From positions 248,001 through 312,000 of the forward strand of contig JACTNB010000013.1 in the NCBI GenBank assembly GCA_014584345.1: 64,000 bases of DNA, read 5' to 3'. The notes under the pieces were generated by a model. It had not been told where the DNA came from. It was given only the letters and a program-made list of their open reading frames with translations, and ran no database searches. This stretch comes from Planctomycetota bacterium (GTDB lineage Bacteria; Planctomycetota; Planctomycetia; Planctomycetales; Planctomycetaceae). Numbering within the stretch: the stretch's first letter is position 1; every line of letters begins with the position of its first letter. This document shows positions 8,184-16,841 of the stretch, piece by piece. The position numbers and the translations under genes were made by a program.

Positions 8184-8411
8184 TCAACGTATGGAGACGA
8201 CGATGCCAATGACTGCTGCGGCCACAGCTGCCACGAACGCGACCAGAACCGCGCCCCTCCCGATGTGCCGTCGATAGAACAGCGCCAAAAGGACGATCGC
8301 TGTCACGGACATGCCGAGCAGCGCATAGGCGTTGCCGGTCGCCGTCCCGATCAAGAGTATGAGTACGGCGACTGCCCCGACGATGTCGTCTCTGCGCGAG
8401 TCCGTGGACAT
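8184..8411 (-). CDS. Small hydrophobic membrane protein
   Basis: 75 aa, MSTDSRRDD followed by a long hydrophobic stretch that divides into three likely helices (about 11-30, 33-46 and 52-74), separated by FYRRHIGRG. GGGGAG lies about 10 bases upstream of the ATG. It lies upstream of the GFLG-repeat protein on the same strand and may share its transcript. No family recognised. Small proteins of this type are common passengers in integron-like or accessory regions. Confidence 0.65.
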   Translation of the reverse strand: MSTDSRRDDIVGAVAVLILLIGTATGNAYALLGMSVTAIVLLALFYRRHIGRGAVLVAFVAAVAAAVIGIVVSIR

Positions 8412-8670
8412 TTAGTAGTTCTCCCCTCCCCGCTCGGTAGCCGAACAGGTATTCGGCCGCTGAAGTGTGGTAGAGTTTTACCGCACTTTGGTAGTGTAGT
8501 ATGGACTTGTCAACTTTGATGTGTCAAACTGCAAAACGAGTTGCGATGGAGCACTGGTCGGTTTTCCTTGCTACACCGTGCAAGGCTCTCGTGCTATGCT
8601 GCAGTTTTGACAATCGGGATTCCAGCCTCTCCAAAACGCATCCACAACTCCCTACGTACCGAAACCAGGT
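8412..8670. other. Non-coding stretch with an imperfect palindrome
   Basis: No credible gene is present. An imperfect inverted repeat lies near 8464-8485 (GTGTGGTA, short loop, TACCGCAC), followed by a repeated GGTAGTGTAGTA. It sits just upstream of the minus-strand membrane-protein genes and could be part of their promoter or operator region. That is not demonstrable from sequence. Confidence 0.3.
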
Positions 8671-8790
8671 GAGCCGAGGTTCCTGGATCAGGTCGCCAGC
8701 GCCTGCTGGTTGAGGCATTTGGCGTACCGCACAGAACAGGCGTACGTCGGCTGGGTGAAGCGGTTCATCCTGTTTCACAACAAGCCACGT
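8659..8790 (+). pseudogene. N-terminal stub of an integron-type tyrosine recombinase
   Basis: The frame reads PKPGEPRFLDQVASACWL, then RHLAYRTEQAYVGWVKRF and ILFHNK. This is the characteristic N-terminal SAM-like DNA-binding domain of integron integrases and related tyrosine recombinases. After HNK the match ends, and the catalytic domain (R...H-x-x-R...Y) is absent. What follows is the 93-bp repeat at 8830. The gene is thus a 5' fragment only. Whether it was a true IntI cannot be decided, because the IntI-specific insertion lies in the lost part. Confidence 0.7.
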
Positions 8791-8829
8791 CTCCCTTTGA
8801 GCCTTCTGCCTGCATGCGTCGTGCCTTCG

Positions 8830-8922
8830 CCCACCACGCCCTGTTTGTTCGTGTCGCGACGCAGTTGGGGCTTGGAACATCCTCCGCACCAACGACCGAA
8901 CGCCCGCACGTGGCGAACGTGG
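8830..8922 (+). repeat. 93-bp dispersed repeat, copy 1
   Basis: This copy aligns without gaps to 9605-9697 at about 84% identity (roughly 15 differences in 93). It contains the shared cores GTGTCGCGACGC and GGGGCTTGGAACAT, and ends in CGTGGCGAACGTGG. GTCGCGAC inside it is a perfect palindrome. It lies immediately after the recombinase stub and in the same orientation as copy 2, with the haemoglobin gene between them. I have seen the translated text of this repeat as spurious short proteins in planctomycetes. Confidence 0.8.
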
Positions 8923-9160
8923 CTGGCGGGGCCCGCCTTGTGCATCGGGCAGAAAACGTCCCGTTACCTCACGGATCGCTGCTGGCGACCGCATGCGTGT
9001 TCAGCACGCCATGTAGAAAAAGCAAAATCAACAGAAACAAACGGGAATCGTTTGGCATTCAGATTTCTTCTTTACCCGGTTACAGTAGGAGTTGCCTCGC
9101 ACGCAGGAAAGATCGACATTTCTCCGCATTTGCAGCGACATCATGAACTGGAGCAGCCGG

Positions 9161-9544
9161 ATGAATTCCCAAGAACAGACACTTTATTATCGACTGGGTG
9201 GGGCAGAGGTTCTGCGGCAGGTCGTCGAAAGCATGTATGATCGGATACTGACGGACCCGTTGTTGAAAGGATTCTTTGAAGGGGTCGACATGGATAAACA
9301 GCGGAAAATGCAATCCGAATTTTTAGCAGCAGCGCTGGGCGGCCCTGAAAAGTATGGCGGGCTTGATCTCGCCTACGCTCATTCCGGCAAAGGAATCACC
9401 ACCGTGCATCTGACAGCCTTTGTCGGGCACCTGCTTGATGTTCTGGAAGAACGTGGTGTTGACGAGAACGACATCCAGGGTGTCATCTCGCGAATCAACA
9501 CTTATGCCAACGACATCACTGGAGCCTCAACTTCGGATGGGTGA
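9161..9544 (+). CDS. Group 1 truncated haemoglobin
   Basis: 127 aa from ATG 9161 (MNSQEQTLYYRLGG), preferred over the upstream ATG at 9143 because GGAG lies about 10 bases upstream and the fold begins at LYYRLGG. Family landmarks are the B-helix tyrosine in VESMYDRIL, FFEGVDMDKQRKMQ, FLAAALGGPEKYGG and the proximal histidine in AYAHSGKGI. The length is normal for trHbN. Such proteins bind O2 or NO and may detoxify NO; the role here is inferred. The gene sits alone between two copies of a 93-bp direct repeat, like a cassette. Confidence 0.9.
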   Translation: MNSQEQTLYYRLGGAEVLRQVVESMYDRILTDPLLKGFFEGVDMDKQRKMQSEFLAAALGGPEKYGGLDLAYAHSGKGITTVHLTAFVGHLLDVLEERGVDENDIQGVISRINTYANDITGASTSDG

Positions 9545-9914
9545 GCCTCTCCACTTTGCGGGAATTCCGTTGCAGGCATGGCTTCAGTGGGAGAGGAGGG
9601 ATACCCCACCACGGCCTGTTGACCCGTGTCGCGACGCAAGCGGGGCTTGGAACATGCTCCACCCCAACGACCAAACGCCCACGCGTGGCCAACGTGGGGC
9701 GTTGTGTTCCGGGAGCTGGGAACAACTCCGGTTCTGATCCGAACTCTAGGATTGGCGGATCGAGTTCGTCGGCGACTGCGAGCAAGGTTTCGAGCAGGTC
9801 GTTGGCGTCGCTGCGGGTCGAACGCCTTCCCTCATCAATGGCCACCTCGAGTCGCATGGCGACCAGTCGCAGGACGTCGGCGATCCGTTCTTCGGGGGTT
9901 TCGGGGGGATGCAT
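9516..9914 (-). CDS. Small hypothetical protein with a repeat-derived C-terminus
   Basis: 132 aa as an open frame. Only the first 65 or so residues look natural: MHPPETPEERIADVLRLVAM, then a charged amphipathic helix and DANDLLETLLAVADELDPP. The rest is translation of the 93-bp repeat and of sequence antisense to the end of the haemoglobin gene. The original protein was probably about 60-70 aa and has been extended or broken at about 9715. No function recognised. Confidence 0.5.
   Translation of the reverse strand: MHPPETPEERIADVLRLVAMRLEVAIDEGRRSTRSDANDLLETLLAVADELDPPILEFGSEPELFPAPGTQRPTLATRGRLVVGVEHVPSPACVATRVNRPWWGIPPLPLKPCLQRNSRKVERLTHPKLRLQ
9605..9697 (+). repeat. 93-bp dispersed repeat, copy 2
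   Basis: This is the second copy of the repeat at 8830-8922, in the same orientation, about 60 bp after the haemoglobin stop. Its end (ACGCCCACG ... CGTGGGGCGT, to about 9701) can fold into a hairpin, and CCACGCGTGG inside it is palindromic. On the opposite strand it forms the C-terminal codons of the small gene ending at 9516. This suggests the repeat arrived later or replaced the end of that gene. Confidence 0.8.
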
Positions 9915-9950
9915 GGTGCTGGTCTCCTCTGGGTTGTGTGCTTCACGCCG

Positions 9951-10163
9951 CTAGTCTTGAAACCATTCCCAGATCTCGATTTCGTCGGTAGTGGCCGGTC
10001 GGCTGGTCCGAATCGTGATCGGGAATGGTTGGCCGCCCGGTGGCGGGTCTGCGTCATACAACCGCTGCAGCTCTGGCAGGGCACGGGTGCGCGTTTGGGC
10101 CTGGGCTTCATCAGCGGCTTCGACCAGGACATAGCGGCTGAGCGTGGCGACGAAATACAGCAT
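9951..10163 (-). CDS. Small hypothetical protein
   Basis: 70 aa: MLYFVATLSRYVLVEAADEA, an arginine/alanine-rich helix, then PFPITIRTSRPATTDEIEIW and a WFQD ending. It is soluble and acidic. It lies only 9 bp downstream of the HARE-HTH gene and 36 bp upstream of the next minus-strand small gene, so the three look like one small operon. No family recognised. Confidence 0.55.
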   Translation of the reverse strand: MLYFVATLSRYVLVEAADEAQAQTRTRALPELQRLYDADPPPGGQPFPITIRTSRPATTDEIEIWEWFQD

Positions 10164-10172
10164 GGTTGGCTC

Positions 10173-10522
10173 CTATTTGCTGGTTGCCTGGAACTGACCT
10201 TTACCAACCTTCGCAAAACGCGAGGCGTCTCCTTTGTTGTTGATCTCCCGCAGGATCGCCGCACACAGCGTGTTGTGCGGTGTTTTGCCACCGGGGCTGG
10301 TCCACAACTTTTGAGCCGCCGCCTGCTCGATGATCAGTCTGGTTGTCAGGGGTTCATCTGACTGCTGCAAAATCTGACTGGCGGCCTCCAGCAGACTCAT
10401 ACGAGTCTTCGCCGGCTTTTCTGGTTTCGGTTTTGTTTCTACTGAGGATGGCAGGGCTGAGCAGAGCGACGGGGACGTTTGGCCTTAGCAGCGGGTTTGG
10501 TGGATGTGGCGGTTCGTGGCAT
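10173..10522 (-). pseudogene. HARE-HTH domain protein, frameshifted
   Basis: The intact 75-aa part (10173-10400) begins MSLLEAASQILQQSDEPLTT and continues through LWTSPGGKTPHNTLCAAILR to SRFAKVGKGQF. This is the HARE-HTH (HB1/ASXL-like) fold. A better start lies upstream at 10522, with GAGAGGAG about 8 bases before it, opening MPRTATSTKPAAKAKRPRR. That frame stops at a TAG near 10440. The linker SSVETKPKPEKPAKTR, which leads directly into MSLLEAA, lies in the other frame. One small indel near 10440-10470 therefore splits a gene of about 115 aa. The C-terminal domain could still be made from the internal ATG. Confidence 0.75.
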
Positions 10523-10972
10523 GGGGATGCTCCTCTCAACTGGTGTTGTGATTTCATTCTGATCGCTGTGATCGAAGACGAGCATCAGTTACCTCAGCAA
10601 GCGAGAGACATCCAGTCTGTTCCCGATGGATTAGCAGGAAATCAGGAAACTCTGCTGGATGAAATTGCCTGCAGATCGGCAGGGCAGACCGTTTGCCACT
10701 GCCCGCTCAGAACAGCCTCCCCCGCGGTCTTAGATACTTCCCAAAGGGGAGGCCATCCCCCCTACCACACGGAGCGATCGCATGTAGAGACACAGTTTAT
10801 TTCAGAGCGCCGAATTTTTGGAAAATAGCATCGTCCAAAAGCGAAACAAGCAATCACACAGACTCACAGATCCCCTAAGGTTAATGAAAATAGTAGCTTA
10901 TGGATTTCGGCAAGTTGAGCATGGTTCGTTTTGAGTCCAACACGGGGAGCTATGGTGCAATGGCCTGCGGCA
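10523..10972. other. Intergenic stretch with no gene seen
   Basis: About 450 bp between the HARE-HTH remnant and the glycoside-hydrolase pair. Open frames here are low-complexity or antisense shadows with no start context. I see no tRNA, strong terminator or repeat family. The last 150 bp are AT-rich. Confidence 0.5.
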
Positions 10973-12682
10973 TCACGGTTCGGCTGACGCTCCCCACGCC
11001 GCACGGGCAAAGGCTTCGAGGTTTTTGAAGTTGCTCCGCCATGTGGTGTACATCACGCCGTCAATATGATCCTCTGCCGTAGATTGAGACAGCCAGCCGC
11101 GGATGGCATCGGGGGAGTGATCGTAGTAGCCGGCCAGAATTTGCCTGTGACCGCGCTGGCCAAAGAACGGCAGGCTCTTGGCGGCCTGGCCATGGTTCCA
11201 GTTGATGATTGTCACCTCGGGCGGCAGACCTTCCCAGGAGCCGGACAGGTCACCACGCACAAGGTAATACATATCGCGGGCATTGTGATGCGGGTCGAAC
11301 ATGTCGCTCCAGACGCAGACCTGTGCCTTCGGACTCTGCTTGCGGATGATCTCGATGCTGCGTTTCACGTTGTCAGCCAAGAGTAGACCGGCGGACTTTC
11401 CCGAGCGCTCGTCGTCGGCACTCCAGTTCGCCACGCGGATCTCGTCGTGGGAAAGCATCCAGGTACGCGGGGAGAAGACTTCATCGATTCGTCGCACCTG
11501 GTCTGCGAGGATGGCAAAGACCTTCGGATCGGAGAGTGAGCAGCAGACCTGGCCATCGTGCACGATGACTGTGTGGTAGTAGCTGACCTTGAGTTCCTGG
11601 CGGTCACGAATTCTTGATCCGGGGAGCAGCGTCAGTTGTGGCGGCGTGTGCCAGATGGTGTATTCGCCTGCGTACGGGACGTTGCCGAGCTGCGGGTCAT
11701 GCAGCGGGGCAAAGTCGCGTCCTTCCTCGTAGTGGATTGTTCCGTCCGCGTTGGTCACCACCAGCGGGCAGGCAGCACGACGGACCAGATTCACAAACGG
11801 TTCCTCGACGACACGGGCATCGTCCAGCCACAGTTTTCCGCCGTGGCCGTCCCACACCCCGAGGTAGAACAGCACCTCCTTGCTTTCCAGGCTGTTAAAC
11901 ACGATGTGATGCTGTGTCCAATCCTGGTCTGGTTTCACCTCGAGGTAGGTGTGCGACAAGATGCGGCCATCCTCGCCAATCGCAAACATCCGGACATCGT
12001 TCGCTGAATCAAACTCTTCCGACTTGATCCAGACGGATGCGTGGTACTGCCCGAAGGGACGGACCGTCAGCTTCTTGTTTACGCGACGATTGCCATGCAC
12101 TCCTGGAGGATTCTCGATCCGCAGGGAAGCGGCACCACCATGTTTCGTCTGCCGGTCGACGAATGTCCCCGATCCCGGTTCGTCCTGAAAGTTCCAGCCG
12201 ACAAAACGATGATCCCGATACTCTTCGAAGGTTCCGGGAATCATGTTCTCTTGCGGAGCGGCCAGTTCGACGCGCCCATCGCGGACCACCATGGGCATTT
12301 CCCGCACGGGCAGTCCTTCCGCGAGGTTCGGATCGTGGGCCAGAATCCCCGCGCTGTAGCCGAACGCCCCAATCGCAGGGACGAGTTCCATTCCCAGGCC
12401 ATCGCATAGCTCGCGAATCCGCCGTGCGTTGGTGAAGTAGTTGTCAGTCACCCGGTCGAGCACGTTTAGCTTGTAGTCGGCCAGGAGCATGCCGTTGTAA
12501 CCAGCCACCTTGGCCCGCCGCAGAATCTCTTCCAGACGATCGGCGTTCTCAGTGACCTGCAGATTCGTCTGCACGTACACCCAGCGCCGGGATAATCCGT
12601 CATCTGCGAAGGTACGCTGAAAGTCGACAAAGATGACACTCAGGAGCACCAGGGGTAACACGGGATAGTGGCTTTTTATCAT
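10973..12682 (-). CDS. Secreted glycoside-hydrolase-like TIM-barrel protein
   Basis: 569 aa from ATG 12682 (MIKSHYPVLPLVLLSVIF), supported by AGAGGTGA upstream. Earlier starts would place charged residues before the signal peptide. The signal peptide is residues 1-26. The N-terminal barrel segment (RRAKVAGYNGMLLADYKL) resembles hexosaminidase-type catalytic domains. A carbohydrate-binding-like insert follows (GTFVDRQTKHGGAASLRIEN, and WTQHHIVFNSLESKEV). The second half of the barrel contains WMLSHDEIRVANW, where Asp-Glu are candidate catalytic residues, and VCVWSDMFDPHHNA. It lies 58 bp after the gene upstream and belongs to the same operon. The substrate is unknown. Confidence 0.7.
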   Translation of the reverse strand: MIKSHYPVLPLVLLSVIFVDFQRTFADDGLSRRWVYVQTNLQVTENADRLEEILRRAKVAGYNGMLLADYKLNVLDRVTDNYFTNARRIRELCDGLGMELVPAIGAFGYSAGILAHDPNLAEGLPVREMPMVVRDGRVELAAPQENMIPGTFEEYRDHRFVGWNFQDEPGSGTFVDRQTKHGGAASLRIENPPGVHGNRRVNKKLTVRPFGQYHASVWIKSEEFDSANDVRMFAIGEDGRILSHTYLEVKPDQDWTQHHIVFNSLESKEVLFYLGVWDGHGGKLWLDDARVVEEPFVNLVRRAACPLVVTNADGTIHYEEGRDFAPLHDPQLGNVPYAGEYTIWHTPPQLTLLPGSRIRDRQELKVSYYHTVIVHDGQVCCSLSDPKVFAILADQVRRIDEVFSPRTWMLSHDEIRVANWSADDERSGKSAGLLLADNVKRSIEIIRKQSPKAQVCVWSDMFDPHHNARDMYYLVRGDLSGSWEGLPPEVTIINWNHGQAAKSLPFFGQRGHRQILAGYYDHSPDAIRGWLSQSTAEDHIDGVMYTTWRSNFKNLEAFARAAWGASAEP

Positions 12683-12740
12683 CAGTGACTCACCTCTCAT
12701 TGAACCGGCCGTTGACCGGTGGATCCACAGTTCCAACTGC

Positions 12741-15389
12741 TCACTTCAATAACTCAATCGCCGCCTGCCGGAGTGCGTCGACTCTCAGCAGTGACTGGCG
12801 ATCATACTCGGCTGTCCCAGCATCGTCGTCATTCCGCTGGCGAACGGAACCAGACAGATTGACGTAGTGGTCGATGAACGCCTGCATCTGGCTGTTGGAC
12901 CAGTCCTGTCGTTGCTGGACCAGGATCAGGCATTCAATGAGTTGTTCCGCTTCCCGATAGGCCTTCAGGCGGACTGAGTGGCGAATCACTGTGTTTCCCC
13001 GGGCATCCTTGTCAAAGATGAACAGCCCAAGTTGATCGGCCTGCCGCAGCGCCTGTCCTGACTTGTCGACGGTTTGCCACGGGACCAGACCGGTCGCTCC
13101 ATGTCGCCAGGCATCCAGAGCCCAGGCCTGCAACTGGCGGTTGCTTTCATGAACAGGATTGGAAGTCCCATAGACCCAGACTTTCAATCGATCCTGTTCC
13201 ATGCGGTCGGTGACTAGCCGCCTGTAATGCTGAAAGGCCGACGAAGAGACCACCCACAGATCCCCGCGTTCGGAAAGTTGTCCCCGGCAATACTCCGGAC
13301 GGGAGATGTCGATTCGGTAGTCGATATTCACCTCTTGTCCCTGCCGGCCACGGTCGGTTAGTTCTCCATAATATTGCAACGCGAGATAGTCCCAGTACGC
13401 CGCTGGTTCGTCGAGAATCCATGGGGCCTTCTGCTGCTCGTTGAGCGAGCCTTTGTTGTTGAAGTAGACCTGGAACCCGGTCTCGGTCCAGCCTTTCGAT
13501 TTCGCGAGGCGGGCAAAGTCGGCCAGCACGTTGACATACGTCTCGGCATAGACCGGACTATCTGCAAAGGCTCGATACGCATCGGGGTCACCGTTGAAGT
13601 AAGCCCGGCAGTTCAGCGGCCAGCTCTCGTGAAAGGTGAGGTAGAACCCGGGCGCGGCGATGGGACCGCGATGCCCCTCTTGAAAGCATGAACCATCCAG
13701 ATAGGGACCGAACGCTTCGACGAAGTCATCCCAGTAGGCCTGCTTTGCGCCTGGTTCGACGCCATCGTAGCGTTTGTTGTCCATCCGTCGGCCAGAGCGC
13801 AGCCGCATGTCAAGGTTGCTCTTACGGGCTCCTGGAGCAGCGGTGTTGTGGGAGTAATGCAGAACGTTGGCATGCACGCGATGGTCATAGGCCACCTGCT
13901 GCAGGGCGTAGAACTCATCGACATGGTCCGGAAGTCCGTAACTGTTCATCTCGCACAGGAATGAAGCCTTCCGGGGCAACTGAACAGGCAACACGGTCAA
14001 CGTGAGCGGCACCTCGCCACGTTCGGAGACGGTCAGCTTTCCTGTGTACTCTCCGGGTGCAGCGTCGAAGGGAACGTAGAGGTCCACGAACACCGCCTCG
14101 TCCGTATCACGCTTCAAGGGAATCTTCTCCGGCAGCGGAAGCAGGGGGTCAGGGATTTGCCGTCCCTCCGCCGGGACGTAGATCGCCCGAAACTTGTCCA
14201 CCCGCCAGTTGAGGCGATCGAGCAGGCACTGGACGGAAACATCTCCCGCACCGCGCAGGAGCACTTGAAAGCCGAGTACTTCACCTGCAACTGCGGTCAA
14301 TCGAATGCGTTGACCATCGAACAGGGAATTGTGCGTGCGATAGTCCGATGGGAGATCGCCGATGGGCTGACCGCTCCGGTCGTACTTGTCGGTCACGGGG
14401 ATGATCGACACCCCTGCGACCGTTGGCTTCGCAGAGGGCTGCTCCCTGACCTGAGGGAAGACAGGAGAATCGATCCAGAAGAGCTCCCCATGAACAGTCG
14501 CCGGCTTCGACCGTTGTCCAGTTCGGTTGAGCGTGACGACCTCGATCGTGTGCCTCCCCGGTTTCATCACAGCGTCTGGAAGGTCGCGCAGGTAAATCGT
14601 CTGCATCGTACCAGGACTGACCAGTGGGATGTTGTGTCGCCCCACAGGCTGCCCGTCCACGGAGACTTCGTAAGCGAAGCCTTGTTGTGGAGCCTGAAGA
14701 GTGAAACGAGCAGAGTGGCCGTCAACGGGTACCAGCTTCAACTCCGTCGGTGCCAGCGGAGCGGCATCTCGTTGGTCATCAACTTCGACCATCAGATACG
14801 GCGGCTTGCTGGACTGCTCTCGCGAAAAGATTGACGGGTTGCGCCCGTAGTCCGCATCGTGTTCGTGCATCGCGAGTCCGAAGGCAATACCGCAGGCCAT
14901 GGCATGCACCATGTCGGCGGGAACTTCCCAGTGGTAGGCACCATCTTGAGCTTCGGATGCAGTCTGATGGACCAGTGTGAAAGCGTTTCCGCCAGCGACC
15001 GCCGGGAACCTGGCACCCGGATAGCCCCAGCCATCGATGCCTTTGATACCAGCCGTCAGTCCGGTTGATGTCATCTCGTCCCAGGGGGTCGCAATCGTGG
15101 AGATAGTCACCCCCGAAATGGTCTCCGAGGCCGCATGGCAGATCAGTTCGGCCCGTTTGATCTTCTTCCCCTGAACTGCGGAAAGATCGAAGCTCATCGC
15201 CACGATGTGCTGGTTCCCCTTGATCCGGATGCGCCCACTCGCCCCGGCATTTACCGACCACTCGCCATCGACCATGACGATGGAGTTGTCCTGCGCGACC
15301 GGGCACCGCACCGACTCCGCCAGCGCAGCAGCACTCAGCACCAAAATCAGGAGCAAACCGCTTGCGTATCTCGTCATAAAAACACTCAT
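12741..15389 (-). CDS. Secreted glycoside hydrolase, DUF4091/GH123-like
   Basis: 882 aa from ATG 15389 (MSVFMTRYASG); MTRYASG at 15377 is equally possible. A signal peptide ends near ALAES. The N-terminal 170 residues are DNRLRE/beta-sandwich-like (SVRCPVAQDNSIVMVDGEW, SFDLSAVQGKKIKRAEL). A fibronectin-type stretch follows. The C-terminal half matches DUF4091, which is related to the GH123 N-acetylgalactosaminidase catalytic fold: LTVLPVQLPRKASFLCEMN, HRVHANVLHYSHN, FYLTFHESWPLNC, VWVYGTSNPVHESNRQLQ and the late RHSVRLKAYREAEQLIECL. It is the first gene of a two-gene operon for secreted glycan breakdown (inferred). The palindromes at 15613-15666 lie upstream. Confidence 0.8.
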   Translation of the reverse strand: MSVFMTRYASGLLLILVLSAAALAESVRCPVAQDNSIVMVDGEWSVNAGASGRIRIKGNQHIVAMSFDLSAVQGKKIKRAELICHAASETISGVTISTIATPWDEMTSTGLTAGIKGIDGWGYPGARFPAVAGGNAFTLVHQTASEAQDGAYHWEVPADMVHAMACGIAFGLAMHEHDADYGRNPSIFSREQSSKPPYLMVEVDDQRDAAPLAPTELKLVPVDGHSARFTLQAPQQGFAYEVSVDGQPVGRHNIPLVSPGTMQTIYLRDLPDAVMKPGRHTIEVVTLNRTGQRSKPATVHGELFWIDSPVFPQVREQPSAKPTVAGVSIIPVTDKYDRSGQPIGDLPSDYRTHNSLFDGQRIRLTAVAGEVLGFQVLLRGAGDVSVQCLLDRLNWRVDKFRAIYVPAEGRQIPDPLLPLPEKIPLKRDTDEAVFVDLYVPFDAAPGEYTGKLTVSERGEVPLTLTVLPVQLPRKASFLCEMNSYGLPDHVDEFYALQQVAYDHRVHANVLHYSHNTAAPGARKSNLDMRLRSGRRMDNKRYDGVEPGAKQAYWDDFVEAFGPYLDGSCFQEGHRGPIAAPGFYLTFHESWPLNCRAYFNGDPDAYRAFADSPVYAETYVNVLADFARLAKSKGWTETGFQVYFNNKGSLNEQQKAPWILDEPAAYWDYLALQYYGELTDRGRQGQEVNIDYRIDISRPEYCRGQLSERGDLWVVSSSAFQHYRRLVTDRMEQDRLKVWVYGTSNPVHESNRQLQAWALDAWRHGATGLVPWQTVDKSGQALRQADQLGLFIFDKDARGNTVIRHSVRLKAYREAEQLIECLILVQQRQDWSNSQMQAFIDHYVNLSGSVRQRNDDDAGTAEYDRQSLLRVDALRQAAIELLK

Positions 15390-15612
15390 TTTAGGAAAAT
15401 CGTGGAACCACAAATCTTCGTAAACCAGCAGGGTCAGCGGTTTCTTGCAGGATTGGGATCGCACCCATATCTTCGCTCTGTGAATAATCTTAATGCAGAT
15501 GGGCATCGAAACTCGATGCTGCCACCAAGCAAAAGCATGAGTGTGTTTTCATTCCGGACCTCGCGCAAGGTTTCCTGGTATCCATGGCGCAGTGCGAGCT
15601 CGATCTGGTACG

Positions 15613-15666
15613 ATTCGCTGAGCGAATAAGGAGATTTGACCTGCCGTCAACTATGGTACCATAGTT
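15613..15666. promoter_or_regulatory. Two palindromes upstream of the glycoside-hydrolase operon
   Basis: An 18-bp perfect palindrome AACTATGGTACCATAGTT occupies 15649-15666, and a 15-bp palindrome ATTCGCTGAGCGAAT occupies 15613-15627. They lie 224-277 bp upstream of the minus-strand glycoside-hydrolase start. The 18-mer has the form of a repressor operator, as for GntR- or LacI-type regulators of sugar operons. It also directly borders the decayed IS3 element, so part of the original regulatory region or regulator gene may have been lost. Alternatively it is the insertion target of the element. Confidence 0.45.
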
Positions 15667-15668
15667 TA

Positions 15669-16539
15669 ATATAGTCCCTCGATGTTTTCACTCCCAGGAG
15701 TCCCGCTGAGCGTAGCGAAGTGGGACTCCTGGAGGGCGGTCGCCTCCGGGGCCGGGGGGAAATATCCCAGCAAACTATGGGGGCGAACCTCATTGTACTC
15801 TTTTCGCCACCACTCAATCAGCACCTTTGCCTCCAACAGCGTGTCGAAAAAATTCCAGGTTCAACAGATCATCACAGAGCTTTCCATTGAACGATTCTAT
15901 GTAGCCATTCTCCCAGGGAGATCCCGGTTCGATATACAACGTCTTCACCTTCACTTTCTTCTGCCAGTCTCGAACACGGTTCGCCGAGAACTCAGAGCCG
16001 TTATCGCTACGAATGTGATCCGGGACCCCGCGATGCACAAACAGATCACTCAGCCGCTCCAATACATTCTCACTGTTTAACCTCCGGGTCACATCAATCG
16101 ACAGGCACTCCCGTGTATTATCATCTATCAATGTCAACAGACGAATCTTCCTTCCATCGTGTGTCCGACAATGCACGAAGTCGTAACTCCAGACATGATT
16201 CTTTCGCACTGGACGAAGCCGGACGTACGAACCGTCGTTCAGCCACAATCGCCTCCTTTATGGCAGTTTTTCAGGCACTTTGAGACCCTCTCGTCTCCAG
16301 AGACGTTCCACTCGTTTATGATTGACACGCCAGCCTTCACGACGCAACATCGCAGTAATCCGGCGATAGCCGTAACGACCATATTGGCTCGCTAGCCGAA
16401 CAATGTCCTGGACCAATCGTGTCTCATCGGCAGGAACTTTCCAACTCCTCCTTTGAATCGAACGAGATTGACCCAGCACACGACAGGCACGTCGCTCCGA
16501 AACCTGATCCGGCCCCAGAACATCACGGACTCGATGCAC
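15669..16539 (-). pseudogene. IS3-family transposase orfB (DDE integrase), broken
   Basis: The N-terminal part (16258-16539) contains RRACRVLGQSRSIQRRSW and ASQYGRYGYRRITAMLRREG, ending KLP followed by TAA at 16258-16260. The very next codons RRRLWLNDGSYVRLRP continue the protein in the same frame, so this is a nonsense mutation. The catalytic core follows: HVWSYDFVHCRTHDGR with the first Asp, RSDNGSEF with the second, and PGSPWENGYIESFNGKL with the Glu. At LEFF (about 15845) a run of T has one extra base. After correction the frame reads DTLLEAKVLIEWWRKEY, then NEVRPHSLLGYFPPAPE, and runs to the end. Inactive. Confidence 0.85.
15694..15732. repeat. 11-bp-stem hairpin at the IS3 end
   Basis: CCAGGAGTCCC (15694-15704) and GGGACTCCTGG (15722-15732) are perfect inverted repeats with a 17-base spacer that itself contains short complementary arms (CGCTGAGCGTAGCG). 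It could be a terminator for the transposase or a REP-like palindrome inserted in the end of orfB. The extra codons it adds (QESHFATLSG) are unlike normal IS3 C-termini. Confidence 0.6.
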
Positions 16540-16562
16540 TGCCTGACGTCGTTTGGCTGGCG

Positions 16563-16841
16563 TTAGAAGTTTCCCGAAGCGGCTTCCCTGAGAATGGCCT
16601 TATCCAATTCCGCTTCAGCAAGCAACTTCTTCAAGCGAACGTTCTCCTTCTCCAGATCCTTCAAACGCTTCGCCTGGTCCGTTCTCACTCCTCCATACTC
16701 CTTCCGCCATTTGTAATAGGTCTGCTCGTGGATTCCCAATAGCTTGCAGGTCTGTGGGATTGATTTCTCCTGAGAGAGATGGACCTCTGCTTCCCGCAAT
16801 TACGAGATGATCTGCTCCGGGGTATAACGCTTTGATGGCAT
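16563..16841 (-). pseudogene. IS3-family transposase orfA (HTH), nonsense mutation
   Basis: The ATG at 16841 opens MPSKRYTPEQIIS, then TAA (16800-16802), then LREAEVHLSQEKSIPQTCKL in the same frame. The expected residue at the stop is lysine. The remainder is a normal IS3 orfA: helix-turn-helix (CKLLGIHEQTYYKWRKEYGG) and leucine-zipper segment (RLKDLEKENVRLKKLLAEAE), ending REAASGNF. An AGGAGG-like leader precedes the ATG. Confidence 0.85.
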
